Shown here piece by piece: positions 13,200 to 27,300 of a stretch of 64,000 nucleotides of DNA (position 1 is the first letter of the stretch; every line of letters starts with the position of its first letter). The DNA lies in contig JACATO010000122.1 in NCBI GenBank assembly GCA_018389105.1, forward strand, positions 1,883,501 through 1,947,500, read 5' to 3'. The stretch is from Nautilus pompilius (Eukaryota; Mollusca; Cephalopoda; Nautilida; Nautilidae). Position numbers and translations under genes: made by a program. The notes under the pieces are model-generated. The model was given only the letters and a program-made list of their open reading frames with translations. It was not told where the DNA came from and made no database searches.

Positions 13200-14978
13200 T
13201 GTTTGAGTTCTGGTTAAACAAACTTTCTGTCTTTTTTGTGTGGAAAGAAAAAGTTTGTTAAAATTCAACACTGGAGAAAGGTGTGATTGTGAAAGATTAG
13301 ACTTCTGTAATTTGATTAATTTGGTGAATACATCTACCCAGCACCACATTTATATTATCAAATATGGGTTTTTTTTGTTTGTTTACAAGTTTGAGTCCAG
13401 TAGAATAATAAATTCTATAAGTGGATGGTAATTGGATAACCTGATGAACTTATAAATCTTTAGAACAATATTCTGATCTCTGCAACAATGGAGAAAAACT
13501 AAAAGTTTACCCATTGTTTAATAAAATCAAATGTCTGCTGTTTATAATGTAAAACTAATAGTTTTTTTTTTACCTCCCATTCAGTTCAATTTGTAACCAT
13601 CTTTTAATATTTGTTTTCCATTATTCTATTTTTGTCTCATTGTATTCAGCTTTCTAGTGTTTCATTCCTGTTTAAATGGAAATCACATCCAAAACGGCTG
13701 TAATACCAGTAGAGAAGTCGTGAAAGTTTCTTCATGAATTATTATTACGTGTCAATGGAACATTTTCAAACCTACATAGCTTACAGACACTGCTGTAAGC
13801 TAAGTTATGAAATCATTACATAATGGATTTTAAAAATAAACATTGCAACCCAACAATTTTAATTGCAGTTAAAATAGTTGGAACTCTTAAAATACTATAG
13901 CATCTAATTTTCAAATAGATTTTATCCAGAAATATTTTGGTAAAAAAAAAAAGAAAAATTATACAGCTTTCAATAACTGAATGCTACTGGCCAACCAGCA
14001 TTACTGCTCTAGGCCAGACTTCAGATACTCAACAACCTGGCAAAGTCTACATCTATAAAAGCTTAACAAAACAAATATAAAAGATCTATATTATATTCAG
14101 GTTTTGTATACAAATATCACGGCAGATCAATATTATCAAATACTATTATAGCTTTTCCCCAATATTAAAATAATATCTAGTAATAGATTGTGCAGGTTTC
14201 TTTCATTACTTGTAATAAATGAATTTCATCACCACTGAACTGATTTAAGTAAACATCTATTTTGTGCTCCAGAAATATTTTGAACAAGAAATATTACTTT
14301 AAAAATAGAATTATTTTAAAACATTTTTTGAGGTAATGCTAAAAAGGAGAGAACTAAAAACTTTCTTTGATTTTTTCAAGTAAAAAGCAAAGAATAATTT
14401 GTGAGCAACTTTACTCTTATATATATATTTTTTTAAAAAAACTTTCCATAAATTATTAATTTTAATGGCTAACTCTCCGTTTAATGAGGCAGCAGAAAGT
14501 TTAAGCAAGGATTCCCAGGAAAGAGAATTATCCCTGATTAAGTTTTAAATCAATTCATGCCATAACTACCAACATCATCCAGTGTGTTCCATTTGTTTAT
14601 TATTCTACTACTAAAATATATTTCTAATATCAAGCTAATTTTTTTTTTTTCATCAATTTATAATTTTTAGCCTAGAATTACTAACAACAGAAAAGGAGAA
14701 AGTTTGTTTCTGTCCACCTATTAAAACCCTTAGTTATTATATTTTTTAAATGACTATAAGCTTCAACTAAAATGAAGTAAGAATGAGACATCAACAAGCA
14801 CTTGTATAAATGGTAAAAAAAAAAACAACTTCTTTTCTTTTATATTTCTATCCTTCACATTTAAAATTTTGGTAAAGATGACTCCCTCATGCATTTAACA
14901 AAAAATTAATAAATAAAGTAATGTAAATCTACCAAGTGAAAATTAAATTACAATTTATTTTATTTCCTGTTTGAAGTA
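13200..14978. other. AT-rich stretch without recognisable gene
   Basis: May include the decayed 5' part of the Penelope-like element up to about 13700, but no motif proves it. The rest is AT-rich spacer. Confidence 0.45.
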
Positions 14979-15511
14979 CAGTTGTCCACCCCCCTGCAGG
15001 GGTTACGTTCCTAGAGCACCCACGAAGAGTGAAAAACCGCGAATATTGGACGTGGTTCATAAAAATGCCTATAAACGTCAAAATATAATGTAAAATATAA
15101 TAAAAAATATAATTAAATATATAATAATAATTTAATAAAAAATACAACACTCAGCGAAACACTCGAGATAGCTACACGCGGTAAACTGGGATGATGCTGG
15201 GCTGCATCTGCCTGAGATGGCGCCTCGTGGGCAGCAGCCAATCAGCAGTGAGGAGAAATGAATAACGCTCTCCGATTGGCTACTTTCAAACCTCCAGCCA
15301 ATAGCGTTTACTTTATATTGATATTTTGCTGAATTTATGTTAGCATTTATATTACAAAATTAGTAAATTACATTGTTATTAATAATTTAGCGTTAAAAAG
15401 CGTGAAAAAATATATATTGCCACGAAAAAAGCCATCAAAAAATCGCGGAAGATATTTGCGATTCCGCGAATGCCGAACTGCGATTATGCAGGGGGGGGGG
15501 TGGTTGACTGG
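14979..15511. mobile_element. Tigger-like MITE with three CCAAT boxes
   Basis: 533-bp element bounded by TA. Left end CAGTTGTCCACCCCCCTGCA; right end in reverse complement CCAGTCAACCACCCCCC, followed by CCTGCATAATCGC. Both ends continue into CCGCGAA-type sequence (AAAAACCGCGAATATT on the left, ATTCGCGGAATCGC on the right), as in many pogo/Tigger elements. The interior is unusually GC-rich around 15170-15310 and holds three CCAAT motifs. No transposase frame is present, so it is non-autonomous. Confidence 0.7.
15238..15302. promoter_or_regulatory. Cluster of three CCAAT (NF-Y-type) boxes
   Basis: CCAAT at 15238-15242 (in AGCCAATCAG), ATTGG at 15275-15279 (CCAATCGG on the minus strand) and CCAAT at 15298-15302 (AGCCAATAGC). 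The first two match the extended NF-Y consensus CCAATCRG/CCAATCGG. They sit in the GC-rich core of a Tigger-like element. They may be a remnant of its promoter, but function is inferred only. Confidence 0.45.
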
Positions 15512-17690
15512 TATTTTACATTTTTAGTATTAAGTTCAATTTTCCACTTACTAACCTGGAACCATACAAACAATTTTAGTACCAGCTGCAAAATTTTCTA
15601 ATATCTACATCTACTATGCTACCAGTAAAGGGAAATTTTTAAGAGGGGAGGACCCAAAAAAACCACCTTGGCACAGCTTGTTCACACAAAAATAATACAC
15701 TGGCTAAAACTAGGCAACTAATCCAAATTAAGTGTGTGAAGAAGTTGCATTAGGTTTATGCAAACCTACATATAAAAACAGAGCTGCAAATACATTTTTC
15801 ATTATCAATCTTATTGGCTTTAGTCTTGTATTGATTCTGTTTTAAATAAAGTTTTTAAATCATAAAAAAACTTCTTTTATTTCATCTACCATACAAACAT
15901 CACAATCTGATTTTGTCAATCTAATGAAGGGAAAAATCTCACCTTTGGACAAAGAAAAAAAAAAATATAAGAGCAAGGCCAAATTGAGTATTTATACTGG
16001 AAAATTAGAACAATGTTTACTATCAAATGGCATTGATTTTCGCCAACAGAAAAATCTCTTTCATTTTGCATGAAGATAGCTAACTACACACCTCACCATA
16101 AGATAAATACAATTGAATTTTCCATACCAGTTTGCTGCAGAATTACCACATAATCCAAAATGCATTTCTGACTAAAAAGCAACACACACACCACAGTTTA
16201 TTCTTCCAGCCAAACACATGTGCAAACAAACTGTCTCTAAATTTAGAGACGGTTTCACTCAACCTAGAAAATAACTTTCTGCTGCAACATTTTACTTTTG
16301 TTGACCTGAGAGAAAATCCGATGGTGCGTGGTTTTAAATCTTCTTTGTTTTGTTAGTTTGCCGACAAAACTTGATGGAGAGAATAGCTGCAAGTGCTATC
16401 CTTGATCGCCGGCAGCTGTTTGTGTGTCATATTAAAACTTTGCATCTTTGCACGTGCACCGAATCAACCTTATAATCTGAAAGGGGGAACTCCGATTTTT
16501 CATTTCTATCAAAACAAAATCACTATAGAATGTTTTATATATTTTGCTATTTCTACTGGACCCTGACATTGAATTTTTTGAATAACCCAAGATAAAACAA
16601 AGAAACCAGTCATACAGCACAAATAAACCCTCCTTTTTTCCTTCCCTAAAATTACTTAAGCTATGAAGGAAATCCAATTTTGCAATACTAGTACAATATT
16701 TACCGAATAATGGATGTGAAAAATGAGACTTTATGAATTTTCTAGATCCAATTGCAATGACAACTTTACATTAAACTTGAATACTAACAAATTATGTCGA
16801 AATTAAATGAAAAAATCAATACCTTTATAAGTTAAATTAAATGTGATCCACAAATATTAATTTTCCTATTATTATAAACTTAGAGACCTTCCATTAGTGA
16901 ACCACTCATGAAACATTGTGTTTCAATTTTGGTCAAAGGAGGAAAAGACAAGTCACAGCCTGTTACAAGTTTTCTTTTTAAGTGAAATGAAAGTATATTA
17001 TTATGAAATACTTAACTAGACTGCACTTATTATCTTTCAATATCAGTTTATTTAATATCTGGAAAAAACAATCAGAATAAAGTATAGATTTACCGTAAAT
17101 TTCATACTTGGTTAACACTGATATATTCCATAGGTTTCTGCAGATTTTTGTTTCACACCATTAGAGAATCAGAAATAACAGTAAACCAGCAGGAAGCGAG
17201 ACTGCTGGCAGTGTGATTAGTTCTAAGCTTTTTTTTTAAACCTGAAAATACATTAAATAAATAAAGATAATGGATATACATGGACAACATAGAAGTACTA
17301 GAATTTATTCAGCTTGCATTATGGATTAAAGCTAGTAACATTTTAAAAAAGAGTGAGGCCACAACCACATGTATACTCTGAGGTTTTTTCCCTATGTCAG
17401 CTTACTAACTCATGGTACTAAAATGGCATGGAACTTGGAAAAGTATTAATTTTCAAAATGATTTGACATTATATAAAACTATTTGGAAATTTGTACTAGA
17501 GCAATAAAAAATAAAAATAAAAGAAGATTTTTCCAGTAATACTAAGACTTATTATTCAAATCCCCAGAAAAGGAACTGATATAGCTGGACTTTCTAGAAA
17601 ATTCATAACAGAGAAAAATTCAGAGTTTAATTCATGTATGCAGAAAAGCCTTCTTTCTAATTAATGAAAAGCTGCAAATGTTGCGACTAA
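15512..17690. other. AT-rich stretch without recognisable gene
   Basis: AT-rich spacer. A somewhat less AT-rich patch at 16310-16500 contains no motif that I can name. Confidence 0.5.
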
Positions 17691-18680
17691 GTTTAAGATG
17701 GATAATAAAAGTAAACCTGGTAATTATGGACCAATTATATTAACCTCAATACCATATGTGGATTTATTATCCTTTATTAGAGTCTACAAAATTTCACAAA
17801 AATTCTAGAAGAGTAGGGTTGGGAGTTTTAGTTAGATCCCATGTTGGAAAACCTGAAATATTAACAAGATGTTGTTGTTACTTATTTAAACTTAAAGGCT
17901 GTTGATAGAGCTCCACATTAAAGACTAATAGAAGAAGTTAAGGGAATAGGTATATGGTACACTTTCTACTATGATGGGTAGAGAACCTTTCAGAAATCAC
18001 ACATCATTAACTGAAGTATTGCCATCTTTAATGTTGGGCCTCATGGTAAAAACAGATGTTAATATTTAAAAGTTTGCAAATGACACTGAAAGAAATGTTA
18101 GTTTCAACACTAAAACAAAAAATGTCAGGTCAATTTGAATAATTAAATTGGTCAGTTAAGTAAAAAATAAACATTTAAGACTAAAAAAAAATTCTTTTTT
18201 TTAAAAATATCCAAACAGGCAACAGAGATAATTAGTAGAAATGCTTAAATGAAACCTAGCCAAATACAAGTGCACTGATGATATTTCAACCAGCTTTCAT
18301 CTAAATGTCCCTAGGATAATCAAAATTAAATTATACAGGTGACACTAAACTGGAAAATGCATTTTCAAAAGAGTATCTGAGGTAATTGTTACTCGAAATG
18401 TGCAGAACAGTACATTTAAACTACAAGCATAAAAGTGGAGTTTTAGTTCCATTGTATAAATCCATGGGTTGTCCATATCTTGAATCTGCTGTGAAGAGAC
18501 CTTATTTGAGAAAGGATATTGATGTATTCGAGAAAGTTCAGCATTGATTTACTAGAATATTTACATTTTTAAAATGTTAAACAAAAAAGATTAGATCAAT
18601 CAAGTTTGTATTTTAGATACCTAAGAGAAGACCTAATAGGTTTTCAAAATAATTAGTAGTTTTTAGCAAGTAGGCAGCTC
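17690..18680 (+). pseudogene. CR1/L2-type LINE reverse transcriptase, decayed
   Basis: + strand ghosts in correct order: DNKSKPGNYGPIILTSIP at 17701-17754 (family: KPxNYRPISLTS); LKAVDRAPH near 17893 (family: FxKAFDxVPH); KFANDTE near 18070 (family: KFADDT, here FAND, so the second catalytic Asp position is shifted or lost); GCPYLESA near 18466 (family: RPxLEYA); and PYLRKDIDVFEKVQH near 18503, followed by FTRIFTF. This is the RT and connection region of a non-LTR retrotransposon of the CR1/L2/Rex1 kind. Stops and frameshifts are frequent. No endonuclease was recognised upstream, consistent with 5' truncation. Confidence 0.7.
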
Positions 18681-21600
18681 AGCATTCATTGTACGTTTAA
18701 TAGTTAGTTCTTGTAGAATATTTGAATCAGAGAGAATATTTAATGAAAAATAAAATTGGGTTTTAAATTATCAATAATCAATAGTTCGTAAAAGTTTGAG
18801 TGATAAATAACTGTAATCATCTTTAGCATTGAACAATACTATGCACATGATTGTCAACCTCCCTAAACGTTTAAGAAGAAAAACAAAACCCACTTTTAAG
18901 TCCTTGTATAACTTTCACAATAGTCTTTCTTTTATTATTTTTTAAAATGCATTAAGGCTTTTACTAACAGATTTAAATTTGCATACTAGCTAGAATTCTG
19001 ATTATCTATGGAGTTTCTGTTACATGCTGTACAGAAAACCAAAATTTCTTTTTGCACATAAATATTACTTTTTAAATACATAAAGAGCAGCTCAGAATAA
19101 AATTTCAAAATCCTTTATGAACTGAATGAAAATAATATCATAATGTAATAACAGTGAATATGTAGCACAAAGTCTAAGAATCACAATGCAAAAACAGTGA
19201 ATTTGTATTGTTTAAAATTAATTTATGATACATTAAATATTTATTTAATAAACATGTAAGCTGCACTTTTGTTTAAAGAATTTCTTTTTAAAAGATCATG
19301 AAAAACACCATTTAAATCTACATTGCTAAAATAGAAAAAAGTATTCAAAAATAAAACAAAACAAACAGAAACTACACAGACAGACCCTAACCAGCTCTGG
19401 TTTTTATAGTTATATTTTCTTGTACAAAAAGAATAATCTACTGAATCACCAGCTTAAAGCTCAAGGAGACACAAAACCACCATGAATTATGCAGATGTTC
19501 CTCAGTAAGAAACATACCATTAGCACTATTAACTACACTAGCTGTTGTTATTTTAGTAACAGAGTTAGTTAATTAATTAAAGAAATTATTTTTCTGATAT
19601 CTAGCTGTTAGAATCTTCTAATTTGTAATGACGACTTCTTGTATTAATAACTGCACATAGCTGAAAACATGCAACTAGCACTGTAACAAAGTGGATTCAT
19701 TTAAATGAGAAAGATTTTCAAACTAATTAACCAATTTGGAGATCAAACTTTATAGTTGTGCAAAATAAACGTTGAAAATCAATTTTATTAACAAGTGTGA
19801 TTTATTTATTTAGTGAACTCTGTCAACATTGTATTACAGCAAAATTGTTTGCCAAGAATGTTTTCTTTGATCAAGAGTAAAAGTCAGAGAGTGCAGCAGT
19901 TCTGACCATAAATTTTGAAAGTGGCTGTGTGTCAGGGTTGGAGGTTTTAAAATCTCCATTAATTTTAGTGTTTAAAAAATGAAATATTTTTTTCTCTTTT
20001 TTTTTAAAAATTTTTGCCCAAAATATTATATTAACAATTTTAAAGCATGAAAACGTCACATGTTTATTACAGTAATGACAGTTATACATAACCACTATAT
20101 TTGAAAATTTACAAACTTTTTAAAGTTTAGGACAAATTTCAGGTGCCAGAGTAGTAAACTACAATTTTGTGTGTAAAATTACAAATAATTTTAAACAAAT
20201 CATGGATTTTAAAAAATGAAGATATCCTATTGGAGACTCATCACTCATACAAACAGTAAAATTCCAATGGAGAGAGAGAGAGAGAGAGACCATTTTTGAC
20301 TACAAAATTGTTGAACTATTGCTGGTCATACATATATTAAAAATAGAATGGGAAGCATTGTGTGTTTCAAATATATCTCAGCTTTATAAATAAATTTGAA
20401 AAAGCGATCTTAAATAATCAGGGAATTTTTAAGTTAGGCATTTTCAACTTTAAGAAAAAAGCAACAACCCAAATTCACATGCTTCTCGGTTGATATTCAG
20501 ATTTTAAAACCCAAGGATGCATAACAACAAGTGATCATTGATAGTTGCAGCCTTACTAGCTTTAGGAATGTTACATACATGATCTGCCTGCCTCCAAATT
20601 ATTTCTTCACTAAGCAATTTGCTGTGATTGATTTGCAAAATCAAAATTACACATTCCAAAAGATCAAGTATCATAAATTTAATTGGAAAAACCCATTCAG
20701 CTGTTTAAAGAAAATGAGAGAAAAAAGAAACAAGCTTGTGTATGCTGACTCAGTTTACCAGATAGCAAATAATGGTAATTGCTAGACAAAATTAGCCTGA
20801 TACATTAGTTGATAGGTTGACTGTCATCTTATAGTGCACATGAATGCTGAATGAAGATGGTAACTAATTTCGCCAATCATTAGCAAACTTTGGTTTGTAT
20901 GGAAGGTTTTCTCCATAAAACATGGTCTGAAACCTGAACAACACACAATGTCAATATGAAATTTGGAGTTTTGGCCACAACAGCTGTAGCAATAAACTGC
21001 TACTGAATTAACATGTCAACTAGATGGTAGCATCCTTACTTAGTAATTTCTAGTTAGTCATAATGTAGAAGAACTTGAAGTTACAACTAAGTACCAAATA
21101 ATGACAGTAGAGACTTGAATAATATCATGTGTAGCCACAATATAATTTATAACAAAACAAATACTGATTCTACACTGAAGTTTAGGATACATTTTATAAT
21201 TACAATTTTTTACTATGTTGGATACTGGAAGAAACTGTTGCCTCATTTCTCCAACATTTGGTAATGAAATCAATGGACTAATCTGGTTAAAAATAAATTG
21301 TTTTCTATAAGTTGATTTTTTAGTTTATTGCAAGTGCAATTAAAAATAAGATGTCAGATTCCAATATCTCTGAAAGGCTCCAACTTTACGGTTTTATTAT
21401 CTCAGCAGTAATTTACACAGTATAAATAACATGGTTAACAGGTAAATATTTGTAAAATTTAGAACTTTTTTTCTTTGCTAAACTATCAGTCAACTTTGGT
21501 AGAAGGTATTGCGTTACTGTAGCCTCAATGGAGAAATGATAGTTGCGGCATTGATATTCTACAGAGTTTCAATCAATACAACTTTACATCACTTCTACAA

Positions 21601-22789
21601 TGTAGTCACACCTGATGATTACAAATCAAATAATTTTGGTAATTTTATTGTTATTACAGGCATAATTTATCATCCAAAAATGTGTTAACTTTTTTTCTTC
21701 AAAAATTATACTATTAGTACTGAAAGAAAAAAAATTGGTATTTTGGTTTTTCCAATCAATTTTATTCTATAAATGAATGATTGGATTAGAAGAAAATCAA
21801 AAGTAAAAAGTTTTTAATCTCAAATTTTTTTTAAAAAAAGCCTTGAACTTTGGTTTATACTTTAAAATTATGGATACAATTAATTCAAATGGTTCCAAAA
21901 TTAATGAAGTATTAAAAGACATTAGTGCAATATAGTTAGGATAGATGGCAGGCTACCAAAATGAAAACATTAGATTTAGATTAAATTAAAACATTTTACC
22001 TCTTACTACAGTATTGCCTAAAATTATCAATAAAAATTTACATCTGTTGAGAAGAGACATTTAACAATATACATTTCTTTAATGTACATCATACTATTTA
22101 ATAGTTTCTTGAAATTATTCAAAAATAAAACTTTTTCTTATAATTTCTCAAGATGTTTATTTCATCAGTAGTACCTGCTTATCTTCTGATTAAAGACCGT
22201 CTTAAAGGACTAAGCACCATAGGTCCAACTAACTGGTATTTCATGACTTTGGACTTCATTAGAATTATTTTGGAAAAATCTTTCCATTATTATAATTGAA
22301 ACCACTTTTGATTTTCTTTTAATAGTTGTAAATAATGAAGAAAATAAAGAATATCCAACAGATCAGCTTCATGAGTTCTAGAAAGACTTTAATCTATTGA
22401 ATGATGTGGGGAAACTAATGTAAACTAGTTTGTATACATAATGAATAGAAATACATGTGAACTAGGCCTTCATATTCTTCTGGTTAAATAAACAAACTGC
22501 TTAAAAAACACAACTAGCAAATAAAATTTCAAGCCCAAAAAAAAAAAAAAAAAGGGATTTAGCAATTTTAATTTGTGTTTATTAATGTTTCATATAAATA
22601 AATATAAAATAATAAAACAGAAAAATCTGGCAATTTTAATATTATATGAAAATTATTTTTAAAATTACAAACAGCTGCTAAAGGAAAGGTCATTAATAAT
22701 CAGATATTTAAAATTTAAAATGTTTAATTAAATAAGGAACAACATATTGAAAGTGTATCAAAATACAATATGCTCACTGCAAGGCAGCA
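18681..22789. other. AT-rich stretch without recognisable gene
   Basis: Long AT-rich spacer with a short (GA)n tract at 20270-20289. Open frames are short and without family motifs. No terminal repeats or RNA genes were seen. Confidence 0.5.
20270..20289. repeat. (GA)n microsatellite
   Basis: Ten uninterrupted AG/GA units. Confidence 0.9.
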
Positions 22790-22849
22790 TCAGTGTATCA
22801 TTTGTAGCCACATGGAGATGTTGCTGTAGTCATGAACAACAATAGTGCA

Positions 22850-23770
22850 AGAAGTTTTATTCAAGCTTTTATCAGATTTGTGATCAAAGGTATTAAAATT
22901 GCCAACATTTATGACAGACTGTATCCTACGCACAGGAAACACCTACATATATGAAAGTAATGGCAGAAGTGAATTAGAAGATTCAAAGGTATAGCATTAA
23001 AATCACTGAAAAATCTAGGATCTACAAACACGAACAACAACAAAATGGACTGAGAAAACAATTCAAGCTGACCAGCAAGTTAGGGTTAGGTGCAGTTCAA
23101 GTACATTGTAAACTTGCCACTGCGCTGTGAAAGATGTGCTTACATTGGAATACTATGAAGTATGTGAACAATGGGTTCCCAAGGTATTGACAGATGTTCC
23201 AGACCTGTCTGCTGATGTCAGTACAGTTGTTTCAGTGACAGGCACAAGAGGGCAATGATTTCTTGTTAAGTATTGCGAAGTGAGATAAATCCTAGTTCTA
23301 CCATTATGAACAAGAGTATAAATGGAAAAGTGAATGGCATCCTTGTAAATCACCAAAAGAGAGAAAGGAATTTAAAGCTGTCAGCTGTGCTGGTAAAATG
23401 TATAGGGAATTCCTTCTGGAATTCCCACTGTTGCATGGTGGTGGTCATCTGATCAGTACTCTGAAACTAAAATGAGCACTGTGACAAAAGGCCTAATCTG
23501 AAAAGCATTAATTGTCTTGCAGCACAATAATACCTAGTTACATGTTGTAAACAAAATGCCCACATAAATTACTAAGTCCACCTGGATGAAAATTCATCGT
23601 CTCATTCATTAACCTAACTTGTTTGCACCACTGAAAGCACACCTCTGTAACCAGCATGAAATAGTAGATACAACATGTCACACCAGCACTTTATAGTGTT
23701 TCAGGTGGGTATCAAGTTGACAGGAGTGGGCTAACCACTCTGAAGAAGTGATAACACCATAAAACCATAG
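22850..23770 (+). pseudogene. mariner transposase fossil
   Basis: Ghost reading on the + strand: IQAFIRFVIKGIKIANIYDR near 22860-22920 (family: IKF...GK...EIHDRL); EYYEVCEQWVPKVLTD near 23140-23190 (family: KVCARWVPRLLT); HYEQEYKWKSEWHPCKSPKE near 23302-23360 (family: HYDPExKxQSMQWxHPxSPxPK), running into the FKAVSCAGKMY box (family: FKxxxSAGKVM); and a weak C-terminal trace around LQHNNT near 23520. Heavily mutated, with stops and frameshifts in every part. The catalytic triad cannot be confirmed. No inverted repeats found. Confidence 0.6.
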
Positions 23771-24069
23771 ATGCTTTGAGCAATACATATGCTATTAATA
23801 TGTAAATAATGTGACTTAGATAAAGATTCTTAGTGCACACCCCATGTATTGTACTCCACTGGTTAACTAATTAAATAATTTTTTTTTAAAAATTTACTAT
23901 ATTCATACATTTAGTACTGAGGAAATGAATAATAGCAACAATAAAATATTCATAAAATACTATACATTAAATTAATTAATTAATTTAAAGTGTATTTTTT
24001 TTAGTTTATACCTAAAAATTTGACCAAAGTGTACTTCTACTCTAATAACTCTTAATATAGTACAGACAA

Positions 24070-24262
24070 TGGAGACTTATTCCCCAGGCTTGAAACTCAA
24101 TGAACACCTTTGGGATAAGCTTGATCATCATGCACAAACCACCGCCTCAACATAACAGCAACTTCTTCAGGCCTTACAGGAGAAACAGAGAAAAAATCCA
24201 TCCCCACAACAAGTTCTGTAATGGCTGGCAACATCTCAGGCTATGATCAATTGTTATGGTGC
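24070..24262 (+). pseudogene. Tc1-like transposase C-terminal fragment
   Basis: + strand reads SPGLKLNEHLWDKLDHHAQT, then LLQALQEKQRKNPSP, and further VLXWLATSQAMI. This corresponds to the SPDLNPIExLWDxLDRR ... LxxALQEEW ... VxSMPRRCQAVI end of Tc1-family transposases. The third catalytic residue lies upstream of SPDLNP and is not preserved. Only about 190 bp is recognisable. It is a different family from the adjacent mariner fossil, so it is a separate insertion. Confidence 0.6.
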
Positions 24263-24309
24263 ATACTGAGGTATATTTTACACCATGCCATGTATTTTGA
24301 GATTGCTAT

Positions 24310-27300
24310 CATAGCTATGATGATTTCAACTGTAATTCTGTTACTATTAACTTATAACATTACCTGTGTAAATTTTTGAGGTGACAATGTATAAATGTAT
24401 GATAACCATAAACTTCATCATTGCGTGCATTGTTTTAAAAAGTACATACACAAATAATTAATGTTGCCAGAAGAAAACAATGTTATAATCTAATATTACT
24501 TGTCCCCCCAAAATCATTAATTATAGTAGATAACTAAGTTATTATTCTCAAATATAACTGGATAACCATGGAAAAAGATGGTTCCCCTCATTTCTTTCAA
24601 GCATGTTGTTGCTACTGGTTTATTAATAAAATAAAAATGAAATTTAAAAATTGGTTTTAAAAATTTTCAGAAATTAGAACTGATTACCTTAACATGAGGA
24701 CATTTCTTCTGAATGATTTTTGGAGTGCAAGCCAAGGTGGCCAAAAGAATCCAAGCATCAATAATACATTAATCACTTTATCACAATGGCTGGTGGCCAC
24801 AGGAGCATCCATGCATGTAAACATTGACAGCAGTTCTTGGACAACACAGATTAATTACACTAGCCATCAGACAAAACAAAGACAAATAGCTAGTGGTGTC
24901 AGATAGTGGACTTGTCCAAATCTCCTAAGGGAAATAAACAGACTGGTTTCTGTAGAATAGTTATCAACTAAGGAACACAAAGCATTTCTCTGGCAACATA
25001 TAGGAAAGCCTCAGATAAATTAACTATTTATTTAAATTAAAATGTAGTTCTAAATCCCAAATAGCAACAAATAACAAATTTGGGGCTGCTTTACCAAACA
25101 GATCTTTTTCATTTCAAACTAAACTAATAGTTAAGACAAATCTATGGAGAGTTATACTATGTACTGGTGTTTTAAATCAAATCTCTTATTCCAGTAATGA
25201 AACACTATCCTACTAATGTAATAGGCACAGTCAGCAAATTACAGAGTAGAAGAATTCTGCTATTGCAATAAATAACTATACTATTATTAATGCTAATCAA
25301 TCATGGTTACTGTCAATGAAAGATAAAAATGCCAGCTATGCTATGTAGCTGTATATCACAAAATAAGGCAAAATTTGTTATTTATCTGCAAATTGAAAGA
25401 TCTACAGAAATTGCACACAGCTGACATACTAATATTATTATAAATTATTCGAATATTTTAAATGTTTGTTTTTTTAATATTACAATAATATTGTGCAAAT
25501 ATTAAACATTAAAAATTTTCCCTATTTCACAGAAGCTAGATGCTGTAGAAAGGCTACATAAAAGCACTAAGATATGAATCTTCAAAGTTGTTTTCTTAAT
25601 TCCTATTAGTAGCCTAAAGGCAGTTTAATACAAATTTTACTGTTAAAATATACATTGTAGACAATATTTCATTTAGATTAAGTACCAGATTGAAACTTTT
25701 TTTTTTTATTTCCAATGATTACTCCAGTATTTTATCTTAAGCAAAATTACAGAGTGCAAATGTAGAAAATTGAGAAATATTAACAGGGAAAACTAAGTAT
25801 TGTTTGTTTTTGCCTCTAAAAAAACAACAAAGTAGTGTTATATTGTTACTTATCCCTAGCGAGGAGATTCTGACACATGATGTAAATTATCTTATTGTGA
25901 TGTCACATTTTTTGCATTAAGAAGATTCCATAAGAACATTAGTCAGTCACATGTCAGTGGTAAATCCATCAAATGTATATTTTAAATTGTCATCATTTTC
26001 AGATATGTTGTAGCAAAAAAAAAAAAAAAACCATCAAAATAATTAAATTTGAACTGACAAATGGTAATTTTGAGCTTTAAAGGTAAACTTATTAGAAATT
26101 ATATTGTCTTTAAACACTAATTTCTGCTGTTCTGACACTTATTAGCCGAGCAAAATTGTCAGTTTGACTTATTTTTTTTAATGTACCTAATAAATCTGTC
26201 ACACTATTTTCAATAAATTCTGTAGTGCGTAAGTACAACAGTGGATAGTACATTTGTCTGTTTACCTTATTTACTAGAACTGTTTTCAAATTTATGTACA
26301 CAGGCGTTATTAGCCTTCAGTTTTTTTTTAAAAAACACATATACAAAAACTAACATAAACTAACATAGACAAACACGCCTTCTTTAGTACATACACAAGT
26401 AAAGTTATCTCCTTAAAAGTATCTGCAGAAATTAATGGTTTTCTTCCTTTGCTTCTTTAGGAACAGAGATACTACACAAGAATATTATCTCGTTAAAAAG
26501 TATTTTTGCCAAATTTTGGGTATAATTTACCTGAATATTAGGCACCTTTTTCTGTTATTTCTAACTAGCCCACCACCTGATGTGGGTGGATCTGACTAAA
26601 GAATGGACTTGTCTTTTATAGCAAAAGAAACTTAGCTCTATCTTTGAATGCACATCCCTAGTTTTTCCTTAAAAACTATCTGATTTTTTCCTTATAATTT
26701 TAGATGTCAAACTATTTTAGACCTACCTTTAAAAGTTCTATAATCTAAAAAAGAAAAATAAATTTTTTAAATTATTTTTAGATACCGACATTAAAATAGT
26801 ATTGTAATTGTTTAAAATTGTTAAAAAAAAAAATATTATTAAGTTTTTGTTTGTTTTAGGCAGGAATAAAATATTTACTAAGTAAATTTTCAATTTTGAT
26901 ATCATTTTATTGCAGAGAAGCTCAAGTTATTTTTCTGTTTTTAATCTGATCAAAAGTAATATTTATTTATAGCAATAACCACTAAAATCAAATTTTACTT
27001 ATTAAGTTAATCAAGCCAACAGAATTTACATACAATTAATAGATTTAAAGCATTTAATAATCATGCTTAAGTGACAACAATGATCATTGGTAATTGCTTT
27101 CATTTATTATCCATAGACTCTTCCTGAAGAGAGAGAGAGGTGGTATTTTTCTAATAGTGTAAATGCATAACCTAATTTACATTTGCATCCTATGGTGCAT
27201 TTATTTTTAAATTTAAAAAGATAATTTAAAATCCAATCCAGTAGTCGCCATAAATACTACTGTCAAATCACTTCTATAGACTTTCCTGAATAATTGTGTT

